From Copromyces sp. CBS 386.78 (Eukaryota > Ascomycota > Sordariomycetes > Sordariales > Sordariaceae): a stretch of DNA of 64,000 nt. The stretch spans positions 248,001 to 312,000 of the forward strand of contig MU839082.1 in the NCBI GenBank assembly GCA_030685235.1. Reading direction: 5' to 3'. The number at the start of each line of letters is the position of its first letter. The stretch's first letter is position 1. Made by a program: the position numbers and the translations under genes. The notes under the pieces were generated by a model that worked only from the letters and a program-made list of their open reading frames with translations, was not told the DNA's origin and made no database searches. Below are positions 45,835 to 57,900 of this stretch, one piece after another.

Positions 45835-47177
45835 TGGCTTATTGAGCAACTCCCAAGTCCGACCTTAAGAAGGGAGGGACAATGAGCAAGCCTTATTACC
45901 CCCAGCAGCAGCTGACATTGTGGCTGTGACGACCGGATCAGCCAGGCATTCTGGCCTTAGTTTGTTGAGCTCTGTTGAGGCTCGTTTGCCGTCGCACCTT
46001 TTCTTTATGCAAGTGTGCGGAACAGCCTCGTTTGGGCACGCTACACAGCCCAAACGGCCAATGCGTGGTAGTCGTTTTTGAAATTGGCCGTATCAAGCCT
46101 GTCTTGGATTCCAGCTTGAAGCGTCTCGGTGACTCGGTGAACAGGCCGAGGCAATGGGCGAAGGTAGTTGCAAAAGGCGGATGTGTTTCAGTGTTGTTTG
46201 ACTATATGGCTGGCCGATATGCCATAGTTCTTGGAAGACGACTGATGAGACTAAAGAAGTGGTTGGAAGTCAGGAAACCAACGTGGCATCGGGTGATGCA
46301 GCATTCCAAAATCCGTACAAAAAATGACGAGTATTTTTTTGCTAAATCCTGGCACCAAATACATACTTTCTTGTACATATGCAACACCTCAGCAGCCGCT
46401 ATCAACCGCTGACGGCTGCCACCAACTTCCCCAATCCAGGGGCAGTAAGCGCACCCCATTCAGCACACACTACGGTAACATCTGAGCCAATCCGAGCAGC
46501 TCAACCCCTCACGACAACACGGCCGCCGAAATCCATCGATGAACGATGGAACATGGACATCTCAATGGCCAGAGTGACGCCGCCTCTTGCCCCCAGTTCC
46601 CATCGAGACCATACGGCACAGATCATGCATGAGACCATACCCAGAAAGGAATTGCGGCGAGCATAAACTTCCCACAATAGATGTGCTAAAATACTACGGT
46701 ATGCAGCGCGATGATGGGCGAGAAGCCTGGCGCGGGGGGGCGGGTGACGAGACGAAGCCACAACTCCCGCCCGACAACTCGGAAGACTTGCCCTCACACT
46801 GCCCTCCCGCTGCCCTCTCTCTGTGCCCCCCTTGGCAACCGGGCATTCAGGTCGAATCTTGAAGGAGGTCCCCGGTAACAACACCTCGAGCCTCCAACAC
46901 TCAAGCTCGCCGAACCCTCCCACTTATCGCTTGCCTACATAATAACCTGGGACCAAGACCCTGGGGATAATAAAAAAAGTATAGACTTCAGGTATGTCGG
47001 TTGAGTGCTCCACGGTGCGACCTTACAACCACATGTTGGTCGTTGACACTGAGATTGCAGTCCAACGTCCTCATCGGCTCACCACCTTGACGTTCCGCAG
47101 CCTTGTCCCATATCACCCGCTCTAATTCAACAACCATCATGTAGCTAGGGGCGGACACCTGCCCAAAGTTGGACAAG
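45835..47177. other. Divergent intergenic, acetyltransferase / zinc-cluster gene
   Basis: About 1.3 kb shared by two divergent genes. Short upstream ORFs lie in the last 190 bp before the zinc-cluster gene, including a start-stop ATGTAG at 47139-47144. No other gene was recognised. Confidence 0.5.
47139..47144 (+). promoter_or_regulatory. Minimal start-stop uORF (ATG TAG)
   Basis: ATG directly followed by TAG, 33 nt upstream of the zinc-cluster gene start, with A at -3 or -4 context (CAACCATCATG). If it is inside the mRNA leader it would stall initiation. The transcription start is unknown. Confidence 0.4.
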
Positions 47178-50027
47178 ATGGCATTTCAAACCCCCACGGA
47201 CCATTCGGGTCCCTTTTCCCATTTGTCCTCCTTCGACAATCCCCTCCCGGGGTCAGCAGAGCCTTGTGACGACTCATTCCCAGACCTCCTTGGCGACTCC
47301 TTCCAGTTTCCTTTGGATGCTTTCTGGTTAGACTTTAGTTTGGATGGGATCAATTTCGACCATTCACTCAACTCTCTTGTTCTTGGGCCGACTCATCAGG
47401 CATCTCTCTCAACTCCAATCCCAGTCCCTGCTCCGGCACCAGCACCGAGACTCTGCAGCCCCTCGACCCAAGCTTATCCGAAGGCTCATGACACCGTATC
47501 TGATCAGGCTCCCGACTATCATGCATCCCCCAATGCAGGACTGGCATCATCATCATGCGGAACCATTGGTCCACCCCGGGCGATTGGCGTTAATGCTTAC
47601 TCTGGCCTGCCTCAAGGACTTTCGGGGAGTGGGAGAGACCATGGTTTCCATACGGGACCTTCAGGCTATCAACAGCCTACTTCAGAAAGTCATCACAGAG
47701 TTCGGGACTGGAGTCTCGTGGCGAATCCACCCATATCAAACTTGAACAATGCAACTCTAGCGCAGCACCAAAATCTTCACGGCGCCTGTCATCCGAGCCT
47801 CAGTCTCTTGTCTTCAAACATAAACAATGCACCGGCCTTGGCAGAAGCTGTTTTAACGTCCCAGCTATGGCAGCCTGTCGGAGCCCCAGGACATGGCAGC
47901 TGGACGGATGATGGAATCGGCAGCCTCCTCATCCAGGAGTATTTTGACGGGTCAACAGACACAGAGAATCAATGGCCCAGTCCTCAACAAGATATCTGCG
48001 ATAGGGTGACACCATTTTGTGAAGGCCATGGCGGACATGGCGTGGATTGTGAGTCAACCGGGTTCGATCACTCCGTGGGGGTTCAGTCTCCTTTTGATGG
48101 AGGTGGAAGCCTGATGCCACACTCAACATCGCGTACGCCGGAGTTGAGAGATGACCCCCAGACCCCGTCTTTGTCAACAAATGTCACCACTCCTGAGTCG
48201 ACTGGTAACTCTGGCCCGTCCACCCCGGAGCCCAGCTTGCTGGAAAGCAGACGGAAGAGCCAGCCAGCCATTTTCCAGTTCGTGCAATACACTGCTGGAA
48301 GCAACACAGGTGATAGGACCTCCAAAAAGCGTTTGACTTATGGTGACAATTATCAAGATGCTTCAGCCAATATCGTTACGAAAGATATCCTGAGGGATCA
48401 AGAGGGAACGGTGCAAGGTATTCAGATCGTCTTCCATCATCGTGAGAAAATCACCAAAAAGGTCCGACGGACCGATGAGGAAAAACGAACCAGTGCATTG
48501 GCCAGAAAGAATGGGGTCTGTTACTGGTGTAAAGAGAAAAAGAGAAAGGTAAAGTTACGCTTATCAACGTTTCAGTCACATGTACTAACCTAAACATAGT
48601 GTGATCTCCACGAGAAAAGCCCCTATCAAAGCTGCCGCGAGTGTGCGACTAAGAAGACATACAAAGGCGTTCTACGAATGCCCTGCTTCACATCAACACT
48701 AGCGGATATGCTCTTCTTTCGTGCAGGCATGTGAAAACCGTCGGGTGATCCTGGTCAAATAAAGTATTTGCTAACATATTTGATTGTTGAAAGGCCCGGC
48801 TGTCAATGAACCACTTTTCATTACGCGGGAAACGGTCTTCCAGCTTGCAAACTTCTCGAAACCAGATGTTGGCGTCATTACGCTGAAGCTCACACAAAAG
48901 ATTGGCAACCATCATTTGGTTGTATACGCCTCGCAATTCGAGCCATTGCCGGGAGACAAATTGTCTTATACGCTCATTGACAAAGGGACGAGGCAAAAAA
49001 AGTACGAAATACCTATGCCCCATTTTTGTTTAACCAATTACGAACAAGTTCACGGTAATATCTTGGAGTATATCAACTTGTCAAAGAAGGCGTACTTGCA
49101 CACGCTCGAGGATATTGGTGGTCTTACTTGGGAGGTTGTATCAATGGCCATGAAATACGCTGAAACGAGAAAGGTAAGTCTCTTTACTCCATTAAACGCG
49201 TCCCATCTTGCTAACTGAACCAGGGCTCACTTGTTGATACGGCCCTTGATCTCTGGGTTATCTGCAGGATGATCGAAGACCCGTGGGAACTACTGGAGGA
49301 CAATGAACTCGGTGTTTCCCGTGTGGATCTGCCTGGAACCAAATTCCATGGGAAAATCCCAATCCCTCCAATGATGGACACTCAACTGGACCAGGTCATA
49401 ATTCAGTTTGTTCTGAACCACCTCCGAGGCAAGGTCATTGGCCTGTTCGAGAGAAATATTTCCCCCGCAAAGCCCGAGACTTGGTTCGAGACCTTTCTTG
49501 CCTCGTTCATCTTGCTCATGCACATCGAACGGTTGGCAGCACACTCCGCCCGACATGCCGAGACCCACACAATGCCGGTCAGTAACAGATACCCCGACGT
49601 TTCCAGCACATATGACTCGATGCTGATGTTGAAGCAGACCAAATACTCCAACACCAAGTTCCTTGAGCAGGCTTTCAATACTGCAAAGATCATCCTCTCC
49701 CGTTTCCACTACGCTTGTAACGGATCTGTACCGCTTGGCCTTGACTGGAAGGCTTCTCATGTCTCTTCAATGGCCAAGCTGGGGCCTAAAGAAGTTGAGT
49801 TCATGCAGAGAATACAGAATGCATTCAAAGAGAGAGGTGCGTTCGAAATAGCCCAATTCCTCTGCTATTTTGAGATACGGTGCCCACTGACTTCCCCCGC
49901 TACAGAACAAGATCTTCGCAATCTCCCTGCCAAGCATGAATACGAGGCCCATGGGCACTGGTATCATCAGCTATTCATCGAGAACTGGGACACGTCCCCT
50001 GTCGATGTAAAAGATCCATACCAGTGA
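47178..50027 (+). CDS. Zn2Cys6-type fungal transcription factor
   Basis: Five exons: 47178-48548, 48600-48726, 48794-49173, 49224-49836 and 49906-50027. The product is about 870 aa. The long N-terminal half is Ser/Pro/Gln-rich and probably an activation or regulatory region. The zinc cluster spans the first junction: Cys448-x2-Cys451-x6-Cys458-x10-Cys469-x2-Cys472-x13-Cys486, with the KEKKRK basic stretch. The last spacing is longer than in Gal4, as in a group of filamentous-fungal proteins with W/Y...PC after the fifth Cys. The remaining 380 residues are helical without a named domain. The intron at 48727 appears to be GC-AG (donor AG/GCATGT); using GTGCAG six bases earlier also keeps frame and drops Ala-Gly. 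A perfect GTGAGT overlaps the stop, so the 3' end could be spliced onward. Targets are unknown. Confidence 0.78.
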
Positions 50028-51171
50028 GTAGTTGACTGATATCTCGGGGTGGAGTGGGATGAGTTTCCCTGGTTGCGTAGGCATTCAACGGGGCCTTTGT
50101 TTACAAAGCCAGTTCCGGACACTGGATAGAATAAGCCCCGAAATTCCCACGCATGTCGGCTTTAAGACAAAGTCATTGTTGGAGTTCGGTGTAGATCGTG
50201 ACGAAAGAATTAGAAATATGATACCCCCACTGCAACGCGTACCGGCGGAGTTCATTTCGGTGACTGCTGCCAAAAGTCAGCCCGGCATGGCAGCCTAAGA
50301 GTCAGAATGGCAGCCTGGGGCAAGGGAGAAGCAAACCACAAGTCAACCATTTAAGCATTCCAGGTATGATATCTCGTCATTGGTTCCTTCAAATGCACAT
50401 CAACAAGTCAATCATCTTAATTACGCAACGGGCTACCTAGTTTTCGCATCGCATCTGCGACTTTCTCTGTCCACCGTTCCATCATCCCTATTTGCACGAC
50501 GTAGGACTTGTTCCAAGAACCCTGCTTATTCGCATGCGGTAGTTCGGCTCAAAAAGGACCCTTTTTTTGAGGCTCTGCTCGAGAAACGCCATTGGTCTGC
50601 CCTATGACTGTACATAATTCCATGTGGAGAGGCAAGGAGGCTCAGACTGAGTTCTCGGTGTTTGAACCAACCTTTGTCCAATCATGTCCGTTCAATTCTT
50701 ACCGATGCGGCTCTGTGAGCCTCGAAACACTAGAAACAAGGTACCTCCATTCTTCACACCGGGGGACCTTGCCCGGTTGACTCCCCTTTGACTTTGATGC
50801 GGCTATGCGGGTTTCGGTGTCGGGAAAGAGGACGGGAATTGAGGCTCTGGTAATGGCCGAATTGAGATCGCTTTAGGCACAGAGCTTGAGGCTCTGCGGA
50901 AAGATGCGGTAGAACTCGGCTTCGAGTGCTTCTAGGTAGCAAAGTAAACCTCGAGATGAGCCTTAGAGGTACCTAGTATGAGCCTTGAGATTCTGGATAT
51001 AAAAGGGGGAGGTCGTACATGAGTTCGAGGAGATGGAACAGACAGCACACAGCATCATCACAGCTTCATCCGCTTTGAACACAGCATCATTAGCACTCCA
51101 TCATTACATTTCTTGCCATTCTCAGACCATCGAGCCCAACCAAGTCTTTACTCTCAAGTTTCCCAGACACA
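50028..51171. other. Intergenic, upstream of the dioxygenase gene
   Basis: About 1.1 kb. An 88-codon plus-strand frame (50032-50298) directly follows the zinc-cluster gene and could be part of an alternative last exon. A strong TATA box lies at 50998-51005. Confidence 0.5.
50998..51005 (+). promoter_or_regulatory. TATA box of the TauD-like gene
   Basis: TATAAAAG, a full consensus match, 167 bp before ATG 51172. It suggests a regulated rather than housekeeping promoter. Confidence 0.6.
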
Positions 51172-52467
51172 ATGGCCTACCCCCTTCAATCCCCTCGCGC
51201 CCGCGACATGGCACTTCCCCAGAAGGACATCACCAGCCCCATCGTCCGTCCAGATATTGACTGGATTCCCTCCTACAAAGTCTTCAAGGAGCGTGTCCAA
51301 CGCCTGGCAGCACTGCACCTGAACCGTCCCACCACCGTTCCCGCCGGATGGCCCTCCAAGATCACATCCGAGCGTGTCTGGTCCGGGTCCGACTTCAAGT
51401 CCGAAGACGACTACGTAGTCAAGCTCAGCCAAGAGGACATTTCCGAGATTGAGAGCGCCTTGTTGTACTTCAAATCCCTCGACCTCGGCTTCGACGACGT
51501 CTCCAAGTCCACCTTCCCCCTCCCTGCTCTTGGTCCCAAGCTCTCCGAAATCTCCGACATCATCCACACCGGCCGCGGCTTCGTCGTCCTCCGCGGTCTC
51601 GAGCCCGACAAGTACTCGTCCACGGACAACATCCTCCTCTACCTCGGCGTCACCTCTTACATTGCAGAAACGCGCGGGATGCAGGATTTCGACGGGCGCA
51701 TGATCCTGCACATCCAAGCCGTCCGCAAGGAATCCGACGTCGCCCAGCACGGCAGCATGCCCAACTCACCCTACGTCAACCGCGCCCAGCCGTTCCACAC
51801 CGATTTGTGTGATGTGCTATCGCTGTACGCTCTGGGCGTGGCTGCCTACGGCGGCGAGTCCTTTCTCGCTTCGTCGGCCATGATCTACAATGAGATTGCC
51901 CGCCTGCGGCCGGACGTGATTCATGTTTTGGCAAGGGACGACTGGCCGTTTGATGAGTTTTACAAGAACCAGTATCACACTCGTCCACTCCTCTACAATT
52001 TTTTCTCCGGTGGTACCAACGGGGAAGAAGAAGAAGAACATGGTCCAGGGTTCCAATTCTCCCGCCGCCCCCTCACCGGCGCGCACTTCTCGCCGCATCA
52101 CCCCTTGGTCCCCGCCATGAGCGAGGTGCAAGCCGAAGCTCTCGACATGGTTTACTTCTTGGCCAAGGAACATGCCCTGGAGATTACTCTCAAGAAGGGA
52201 GATATGCAGATCTTCAATAACTTTGCCATGTTGCATGCTAGGAGCAGCTTTGTGGATGAAGGGGAGCAGAAGAGGCATATGTTGAGGCTGTGGTTGCGGA
52301 ATGAGCAAAAGGCTTGGAAGTCGGAATCCGAAGGGTTGGACAAGGTCGGCAGGGAGGTGTATGAATGGGAGAAGGAGGAGTGGAGGCGGGAAGTGGGAAC
52401 CCAGTGGGATATTGAGGCGAGTCCGCCTGAGCTGAGGGTGGATTTCAAGAGGGCTAGTTGTGCTTGA
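51172..52467 (+). CDS. TauD/TfdA-family Fe(II)/2-oxoglutarate-dependent dioxygenase
   Basis: Single exon, 431 aa, start context ACAATGG. The iron-binding triad is visible as His209-x-Asp211 (QPFHTDLCDVLSL) and His355 (FAMLHARSSF), with Arg372 or Arg376 (HMLRLWLR) to bind the 2-oxoglutarate carboxylate. GRGFVVLRGLEPDKYS (about 134-149) is the usual fungal TauD-like opening. Such enzymes hydroxylate small organic substrates, using O2 and 2-oxoglutarate. Family members act on taurine, phenoxyacetates or secondary metabolites, so the substrate cannot be named. An acidic loop (NGEEEEEHGPG, about 283-293) is peculiar to this protein. There is no signal peptide, so probably cytosolic. The strong TATA box suggests inducible expression. 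Confidence 0.9.
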   Translation: MAYPLQSPRARDMALPQKDITSPIVRPDIDWIPSYKVFKERVQRLAALHLNRPTTVPAGWPSKITSERVWSGSDFKSEDDYVVKLSQEDISEIESALLYFKSLDLGFDDVSKSTFPLPALGPKLSEISDIIHTGRGFVVLRGLEPDKYSSTDNILLYLGVTSYIAETRGMQDFDGRMILHIQAVRKESDVAQHGSMPNSPYVNRAQPFHTDLCDVLSLYALGVAAYGGESFLASSAMIYNEIARLRPDVIHVLARDDWPFDEFYKNQYHTRPLLYNFFSGGTNGEEEEEHGPGFQFSRRPLTGAHFSPHHPLVPAMSEVQAEALDMVYFLAKEHALEITLKKGDMQIFNNFAMLHARSSFVDEGEQKRHMLRLWLRNEQKAWKSESEGLDKVGREVYEWEKEEWRREVGTQWDIEASPPELRVDFKRASCA

Positions 52468-53869
52468 CGAAGTGATGAGGTGAGTTAAGTTGCTGTTGTT
52501 TATTATTGTCTGGTTCTCGAGGGGATGTTTGTTTTGCCCGCTTGGAGTGGCTTTTTGTTGGTTTGCTTGGAAGTCAATGCTTCCTGAAGGCATTTTGGCT
52601 CGTTGAGCGTCATCGTGATTTCAAGACTGTACTTGTTTTAAAAGGCAGACGACCAAGATTTCTTTTATGTTTTAGAATAAACTTTCATTCATCGCTTGTC
52701 ATTGACTCAATAGCATCGTCCCCCAATGCTGTGCCCTGGGTGAATGATTCAGTTCAAGAAAGAGCCAGATTGCAGTGTCACTACCTACTCTCAATAACAA
52801 ATCTGACAAGTAAAAGGTCCCACTTTTCCCAAACCCCCAAGTACAGTAGCCGCCCAGTGGCGAGTAGAGCAGCGACAAAAGTGTCGTTCCGATGTGAGTG
52901 GATTCGAGCAAGAAAGACAGTACGAAGTTACAAAGAGAAGCTCGAGAGAAGGTACGAAACAGGATGGCGTAAGGTAGCATCGAGCGATAGGGCAGGGAAG
53001 TGGGAGAAGGAGGAGGAGTACTTAGAGCCAGCACTTTACTCCTTCAAGTTGGTCAAGTAGGATTTGACGGCGGGTCAACATCGCGAGTTGGTGCTCAGGG
53101 TGGTATAAGTGGGGCAAAGAAGTGGTCGTTGTGAGTGAGCTCGTAGCGTTCCTCTCCACCTTCGCAGTGAAATAGCCTCCTAAGCCAATCAATTCCCATG
53201 TTTCCCTCCCATGCTAAGTATCACGCCAACAAACTTTCCAGCATTGAAGTGTCATGATGTGAGGTCTCTTTGTTACCACACCGGGGGTGCGTTGGAACTG
53301 CGGGTGCGAAAGGGTTGGAATTGTTGTTCCCGTTCACTGTTTCGTCGGGACTGTTGGGATGTAGAGCAAGATGTTGCCTCCTTCGTGATCAGGGGAATAC
53401 CCCATAGTTTGCTGTTAGACAAATATGATGTGGGTTGCCCTATTGCTTAATCACCGCCTGCAAGTTATCCATGGTAGATTTGATGCACCGAGCCATAATC
53501 TGGAGGTATCAGCAAATAGATCCACGCAGACTCATCTCTACGGTCTTTTCTCCATGTGTGTGCCCTGTCAGAACAGTGTTGCATGTGTTGGGCATATTGT
53601 GATCGAAACAGAGAGCGTTGCAAAGAGACCGCACAGTGCAGGAGTGCCCTCAACCAATGTCTGATCTGGTACAGCGAGCACCAGTCAGAACTTAAAACGC
53701 GTCAGCCGAGTGAGGCTCTTTACATGCCAACTACATCCTTTGCAACACGTTTCTACGAACTGTAGCTCATGGTGAAATATGTTGTAAATTGATTTCTGTA
53801 TCAATATCTTGTATCGTTCATGGTGTATCAGCGGGTATTTCTCCTAGACTATCCATCATATCTCCTCCA
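52468..53869. other. Convergent intergenic, dioxygenase / bZIP-ankyrin gene
   Basis: About 1.4 kb. ORFs overlap on both strands (for example 52699-53034 minus, Leu-rich) with no recognisable domain; not called. Confidence 0.5.
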
Positions 53870-54995
53870 CTATGGTCCTAGGCTACCGCCAAAGGCAGGA
53901 ACCTTTGCTAGTTTCGGATCGGCTCCATGCATCAGGCATAACCGGACACCATACTCGCTATTGTTGCTGACGGCCATGGAGAGAGCAGTCCGGTGACTGT
54001 GATCTTCCGCGTTAACATCGACACCTCTCTGAAGCAGTAACATGATAACATCCTCCTGGGAATTCTCAATAGCAACATGGAGCGCCGTCATGCCACTACT
54101 GTTGCGCTCGTTGACGTTGGTTTTGTGATCGAGAAGCATCTGAATGATGCCGCAGTTGCCATTCTTTGCTGCTGTGTGTAGCAACGGCTCCCATTGTTCG
54201 CCGTCCTTGGAGGACCAAGTGCACGAGTCAATGGACTGGGCTGGCTTATGCATCTTCCAATCTGTCGCGACCTGATCTCGGAGCCGAACCCCCATGTTTT
54301 CGGCATAATCGAGCGCGGAGGCGTCTGTGTTGTCTTTGTGGGGCGCTTCATTGGAGAAGCCGTGTTGTGAAGCACCAGGAACCGAGCCGTTGATGTCAAA
54401 GGGGGCTCCAGGGAATAAGTCGTCGTGGAACAGGTGGTTCTGTTGCATGGAAACTGAATAACCGTCTTGATCTTGTGGCGGAAAACAGGGCTTATTGGGC
54501 GCTTCCCCACCATAAACCGAACCATCAGGTGATACGGATGAAGCTGAGCTGTTGGGAGGGGACATGGGAGTGGCGATATCGGCTGGGGGAGTGCTTAGGT
54601 AGAAATTGTCGCTGCTGAAGAGCTGATTGTCCCACACACCGATTTGATATTCGATAGTTGGGTGCCATCCTCGCTGTGGAGCATCGGTCGGACTGGTGGG
54701 CGCAGAGGGCCCCGAGAATGGTAGTTCGTAGTTGCCGGCATATTGTGGATGGAGGTTGAAGTATTCGTGCCAGATGCCCTCTGCCTGTAAGCTGGCAGCT
54801 CGAGCCTCCATTGCCTTCTTCTCTGTGAAATTGGTTAGCTTTCATGCTTCTTTTCATTTTTGTGAACAACAAGGCAAGTGTGTACATACGCCGAAACCTT
54901 CGCTGGGCAATACGGTTTTGAAGCTTTCTCCTGTCGTTCACCGCGGGCTTTGGAGACGGGGTCTCTTCGGTGGCGGAGGTCGTCTCTGCCGTCAT
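53870..54995 (-). CDS. bZIP-type transcription factor with ankyrin repeats
   Basis: Two exons, 54995-54890 and 54822-53870, with a GTATGT donor, GCTAAC branch and TTCACAG acceptor. The product is 352 aa. The basic region lies at residues 21-38 (NDRRKLQNRIAQRRFRQKK), fitting the N-x2-A-Q-R-x2-R fungal AP-1-like pattern. The splice falls inside it, so neither exon alone shows the whole motif. The following leucine zipper is very short or absent. A Pro/Ser-rich middle is followed by ankyrin repeats at about 246-342 (PLLHTAAKNGNCGIIQMLL, MTALHVAIENSQEDVIMLL, RTALSMAVSNNSEYGVRL). This bZIP-plus-ankyrin combination is a known filamentous-fungal regulator type. The ankyrin part probably binds a partner protein. 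Targets are unknown. Confidence 0.88.
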
Positions 54996-57900
54996 TTTGT
55001 TGACTTGATGCTTTTTGTTGTGCTTAGTGCTGAGAAGAAAGATTTGATAGCTAGTTCGAGTACTGTTAAAAGGGATGTAGGTCAGAGTATGGTGGATATC
55101 GTGGAAGGAGCTTTGAAAGTCTTGACAAAGAGACCAGCAGTGACGAGGCTGCTCTCTGGTTGATATAATTCTGTCCAGACCCCCACGGGCATACCACCAC
55201 GGGGGATGTGCTTTATTTACTTCAACCTTGATCGCGGCGCCTGGGTAGGAGGACTACGCACTCGAGGAACTAGCTGGACTAGGCGAGGAGCCGGGGACTA
55301 GGAGTACACCGGTAGGAAAAAAGTTGAACCAGGGCACCTGGGCCGGGATTGATACAAGGACTAAAGTTCCCTGCATCCTCATATTCAAGGGGGGAGTACG
55401 TGATAAACATTGACTGGTAGAACTGGTTGATAGCAGAGAGTCCACAGGAGGCCGGCGTGATCGACGTCGACCACGGGCTTTGGTGGTATTCGCGTGGCGT
55501 TGGAGATAGTTCTGGGTATAGAGAAACACGTAGGTGTAGTGATCCATAGGACTCCATTGAAGCATCTGATTGTAGGTTCCGAATCGTTGTGGAGACAGAC
55601 TTTTGTAACTTTGAAAGCTCATCACCGGGCTATGTACCAGGTTGCGTACAGGATTGGCTCAACAGGACTTGGGCAAGGTAACAAATGGCTTCCAGCCACC
55701 ACGTCACTTGACGCTGATAGTGTACGGAATGACCCTAGACCAACCGTCCGAAGCCAAGCTAGCATTCTGTGATGGTCTCGGCTTCCCTCGTCGGCAGAGC
55801 CACTAGAATCGCGCAATCTCGGCCGGGATCGCTGAAACCAGGCACGCCAGAGTCAAAAGGGTTGAAGTTGCAGACCTGCAGTGGTAGGTGAGAGGGAACC
55901 CTAAGGAGCCTCAAATACGCGACCAGGGTGCAGAATGGGGGTTGTGCAAAAGTGGTGGTATTGAAGGTGGACGGATGGGCAGAATTCAACCTGAAGGCTC
56001 ATGGGGCACATCGGGAGAGGCAGGAAGCCGAGGGCGATGGGCCTTGACCAAAGCAGCTCTGGACTACTCTTTGACTCCATTCAAGCCATGCCTAAAGAGG
56101 AACCAAGCTTTCATCGCCAAGTTGCACAGCATCACACCTGAATCTTGATCTCCGACAGAATTGCCCATGACCGATGATATTGAGTACTTTGCTGTCTACC
56201 ACTTGGGTGTTCATGGCCTTTGTTGGCACCGACAGTCCGGTTTGTGTGCAGTGGCGGGTAGTGGTTGAACCTAAAGGCATCCATGAGGCCTGGAAAGGCA
56301 GCTGCGTAGGCCCTGTGTCCCGTTGCTTCATCATGATATTGAGTGGAATGGAGTCCATCGCATTTAGAACTGGCAGAAATTTGCAAATGGTATGGGTGAA
56401 GTTGTTGCTGAGTGTCGTGGTGTTCAGGAAGGAAATGCCCGTCAACCGACCCTCAAAAGAGGGGCACCTCAAAAATTTGGAGACTGCTTGGCTCTGCAGG
56501 TGTCCCAAATTGCCCAATCAGGAACGATAAACGTCGTCTGATTGGTTGGTTCGGTAGGGCTGCTTCCTCCCTTCTGTCCTCTCTCGCATTTGAACAGGCA
56601 GCCACTGCCAACATGAGAGCAATTATCTTGCGAATTAACTTGTAAAGAAAGTTGAATTACGTTCGTCTGTGTGCCGACCACTACTGCAAAGATAACATCC
56701 GCAGCAAAGGCGTTTACTGAGATGACGGTCTTGAGTGGACGTGTTCGTGCTTGCCTAGCCAAGCACTAAAAAGCCAGTAGTAGGCAAGTATTGAAATTTT
56801 GGGTACAAAAGTTTGAACTCGTTTCAAATCTGTCACCGGCCGAGGTCGGCGGAAGATGATGTATCATGAGATGATTCGGTTGTCATGGCCCGGTCCATCG
56901 AATGTCAGAATGTCCCGTCAACTGAAGATCCAGATTTCAGGTGGAGAGTGGAGCATTCGGTAACAGCCGAAAGCGGCAAGCGGGGGACACCGTGCGCTAT
57001 CGCGGATCTGCGATAAGTCAACGCAGGTCCAAGCCAAGCACCTGCCAAGCTTCACACTTTCAGCTTGCCCATCACTTCCGATAATGTCTTTTGTCACGCC
57101 TTCCCCCTTCGATAGCTTACTCGTCCTTTTCCTCTTACAGATGGCTTCCTGAGGACAACCACTTTATGTATATTCCCCTGTCGCCGTTGACCTGCGATCG
57201 ATCTCGCCGCTGGCCATCATTGCTAGCTTCCACTTTCTCCGATGCTTCTCGCACTTCCCGCTTACACTATCTTCTCTATTGCCTCTCGCTAACTGTCTTG
57301 TGGAAACCAGCGCGGACTCGATAACCCGAAGAGGTCTTCGAACTCTAGACCATTGATCCCAAAATTTGTCATGACGGATGGATGGATGTCAGTTCACTCA
57401 TCTTTTCCCTACCCGCTGATATCCGGTTACATTCCGTCTGGCTTTTCCCTTGGCCGTCAATCCTCTTGATGCCAGACATCTCCCCACGTTTTGTCGTCTC
57501 AATGTCACATGGATGGACCGCTGGTCATGGTTCTTCGCCATATTCCCTTCCGTCTCTCCCCGCAGATAACCAGGCTGTTTTCCACCCTCGCCGCATTCTA
57601 CAATCTCGCAATCCCTTATCCACTTCCCAACATTCACCACGGCTCGTCATTACCAGCGTCCTCCGCAAATGGCACTGTGATGGTCTTTTTCTCCCAAAAC
57701 GCTCCACCCTCATGTTCGGACCATTCCGCACGCTACAAAGGGACAGGAATTCATTCCCGCTTCCTGTCGTCTTTGACATGGCCTTGCTCACCATCTTGTC
57801 CTGGTCGAACCGGGCTCTGTGGGAGTTGGCAGGCCTATCTCGGCACTCGGTAGTATCGCATTCACGATTCTCTTTTCATCCTGGACTCTAAACCAAAAGA

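Noticed and set aside
51154..52593. Two long minus-strand ORFs (198 and 258 codons)
   Set aside because: Antisense to the TauD-like gene, which has the full metal-binding triad.
40000..55000. Possible secondary-metabolite or pectin-degradation gene cluster
   Set aside because: A regulator, a dioxygenase, a crotonase and a GH28 occur near each other, but there is no backbone synthase, no dedicated transporter and spacing is ordinary, so co-location alone is not evidence.
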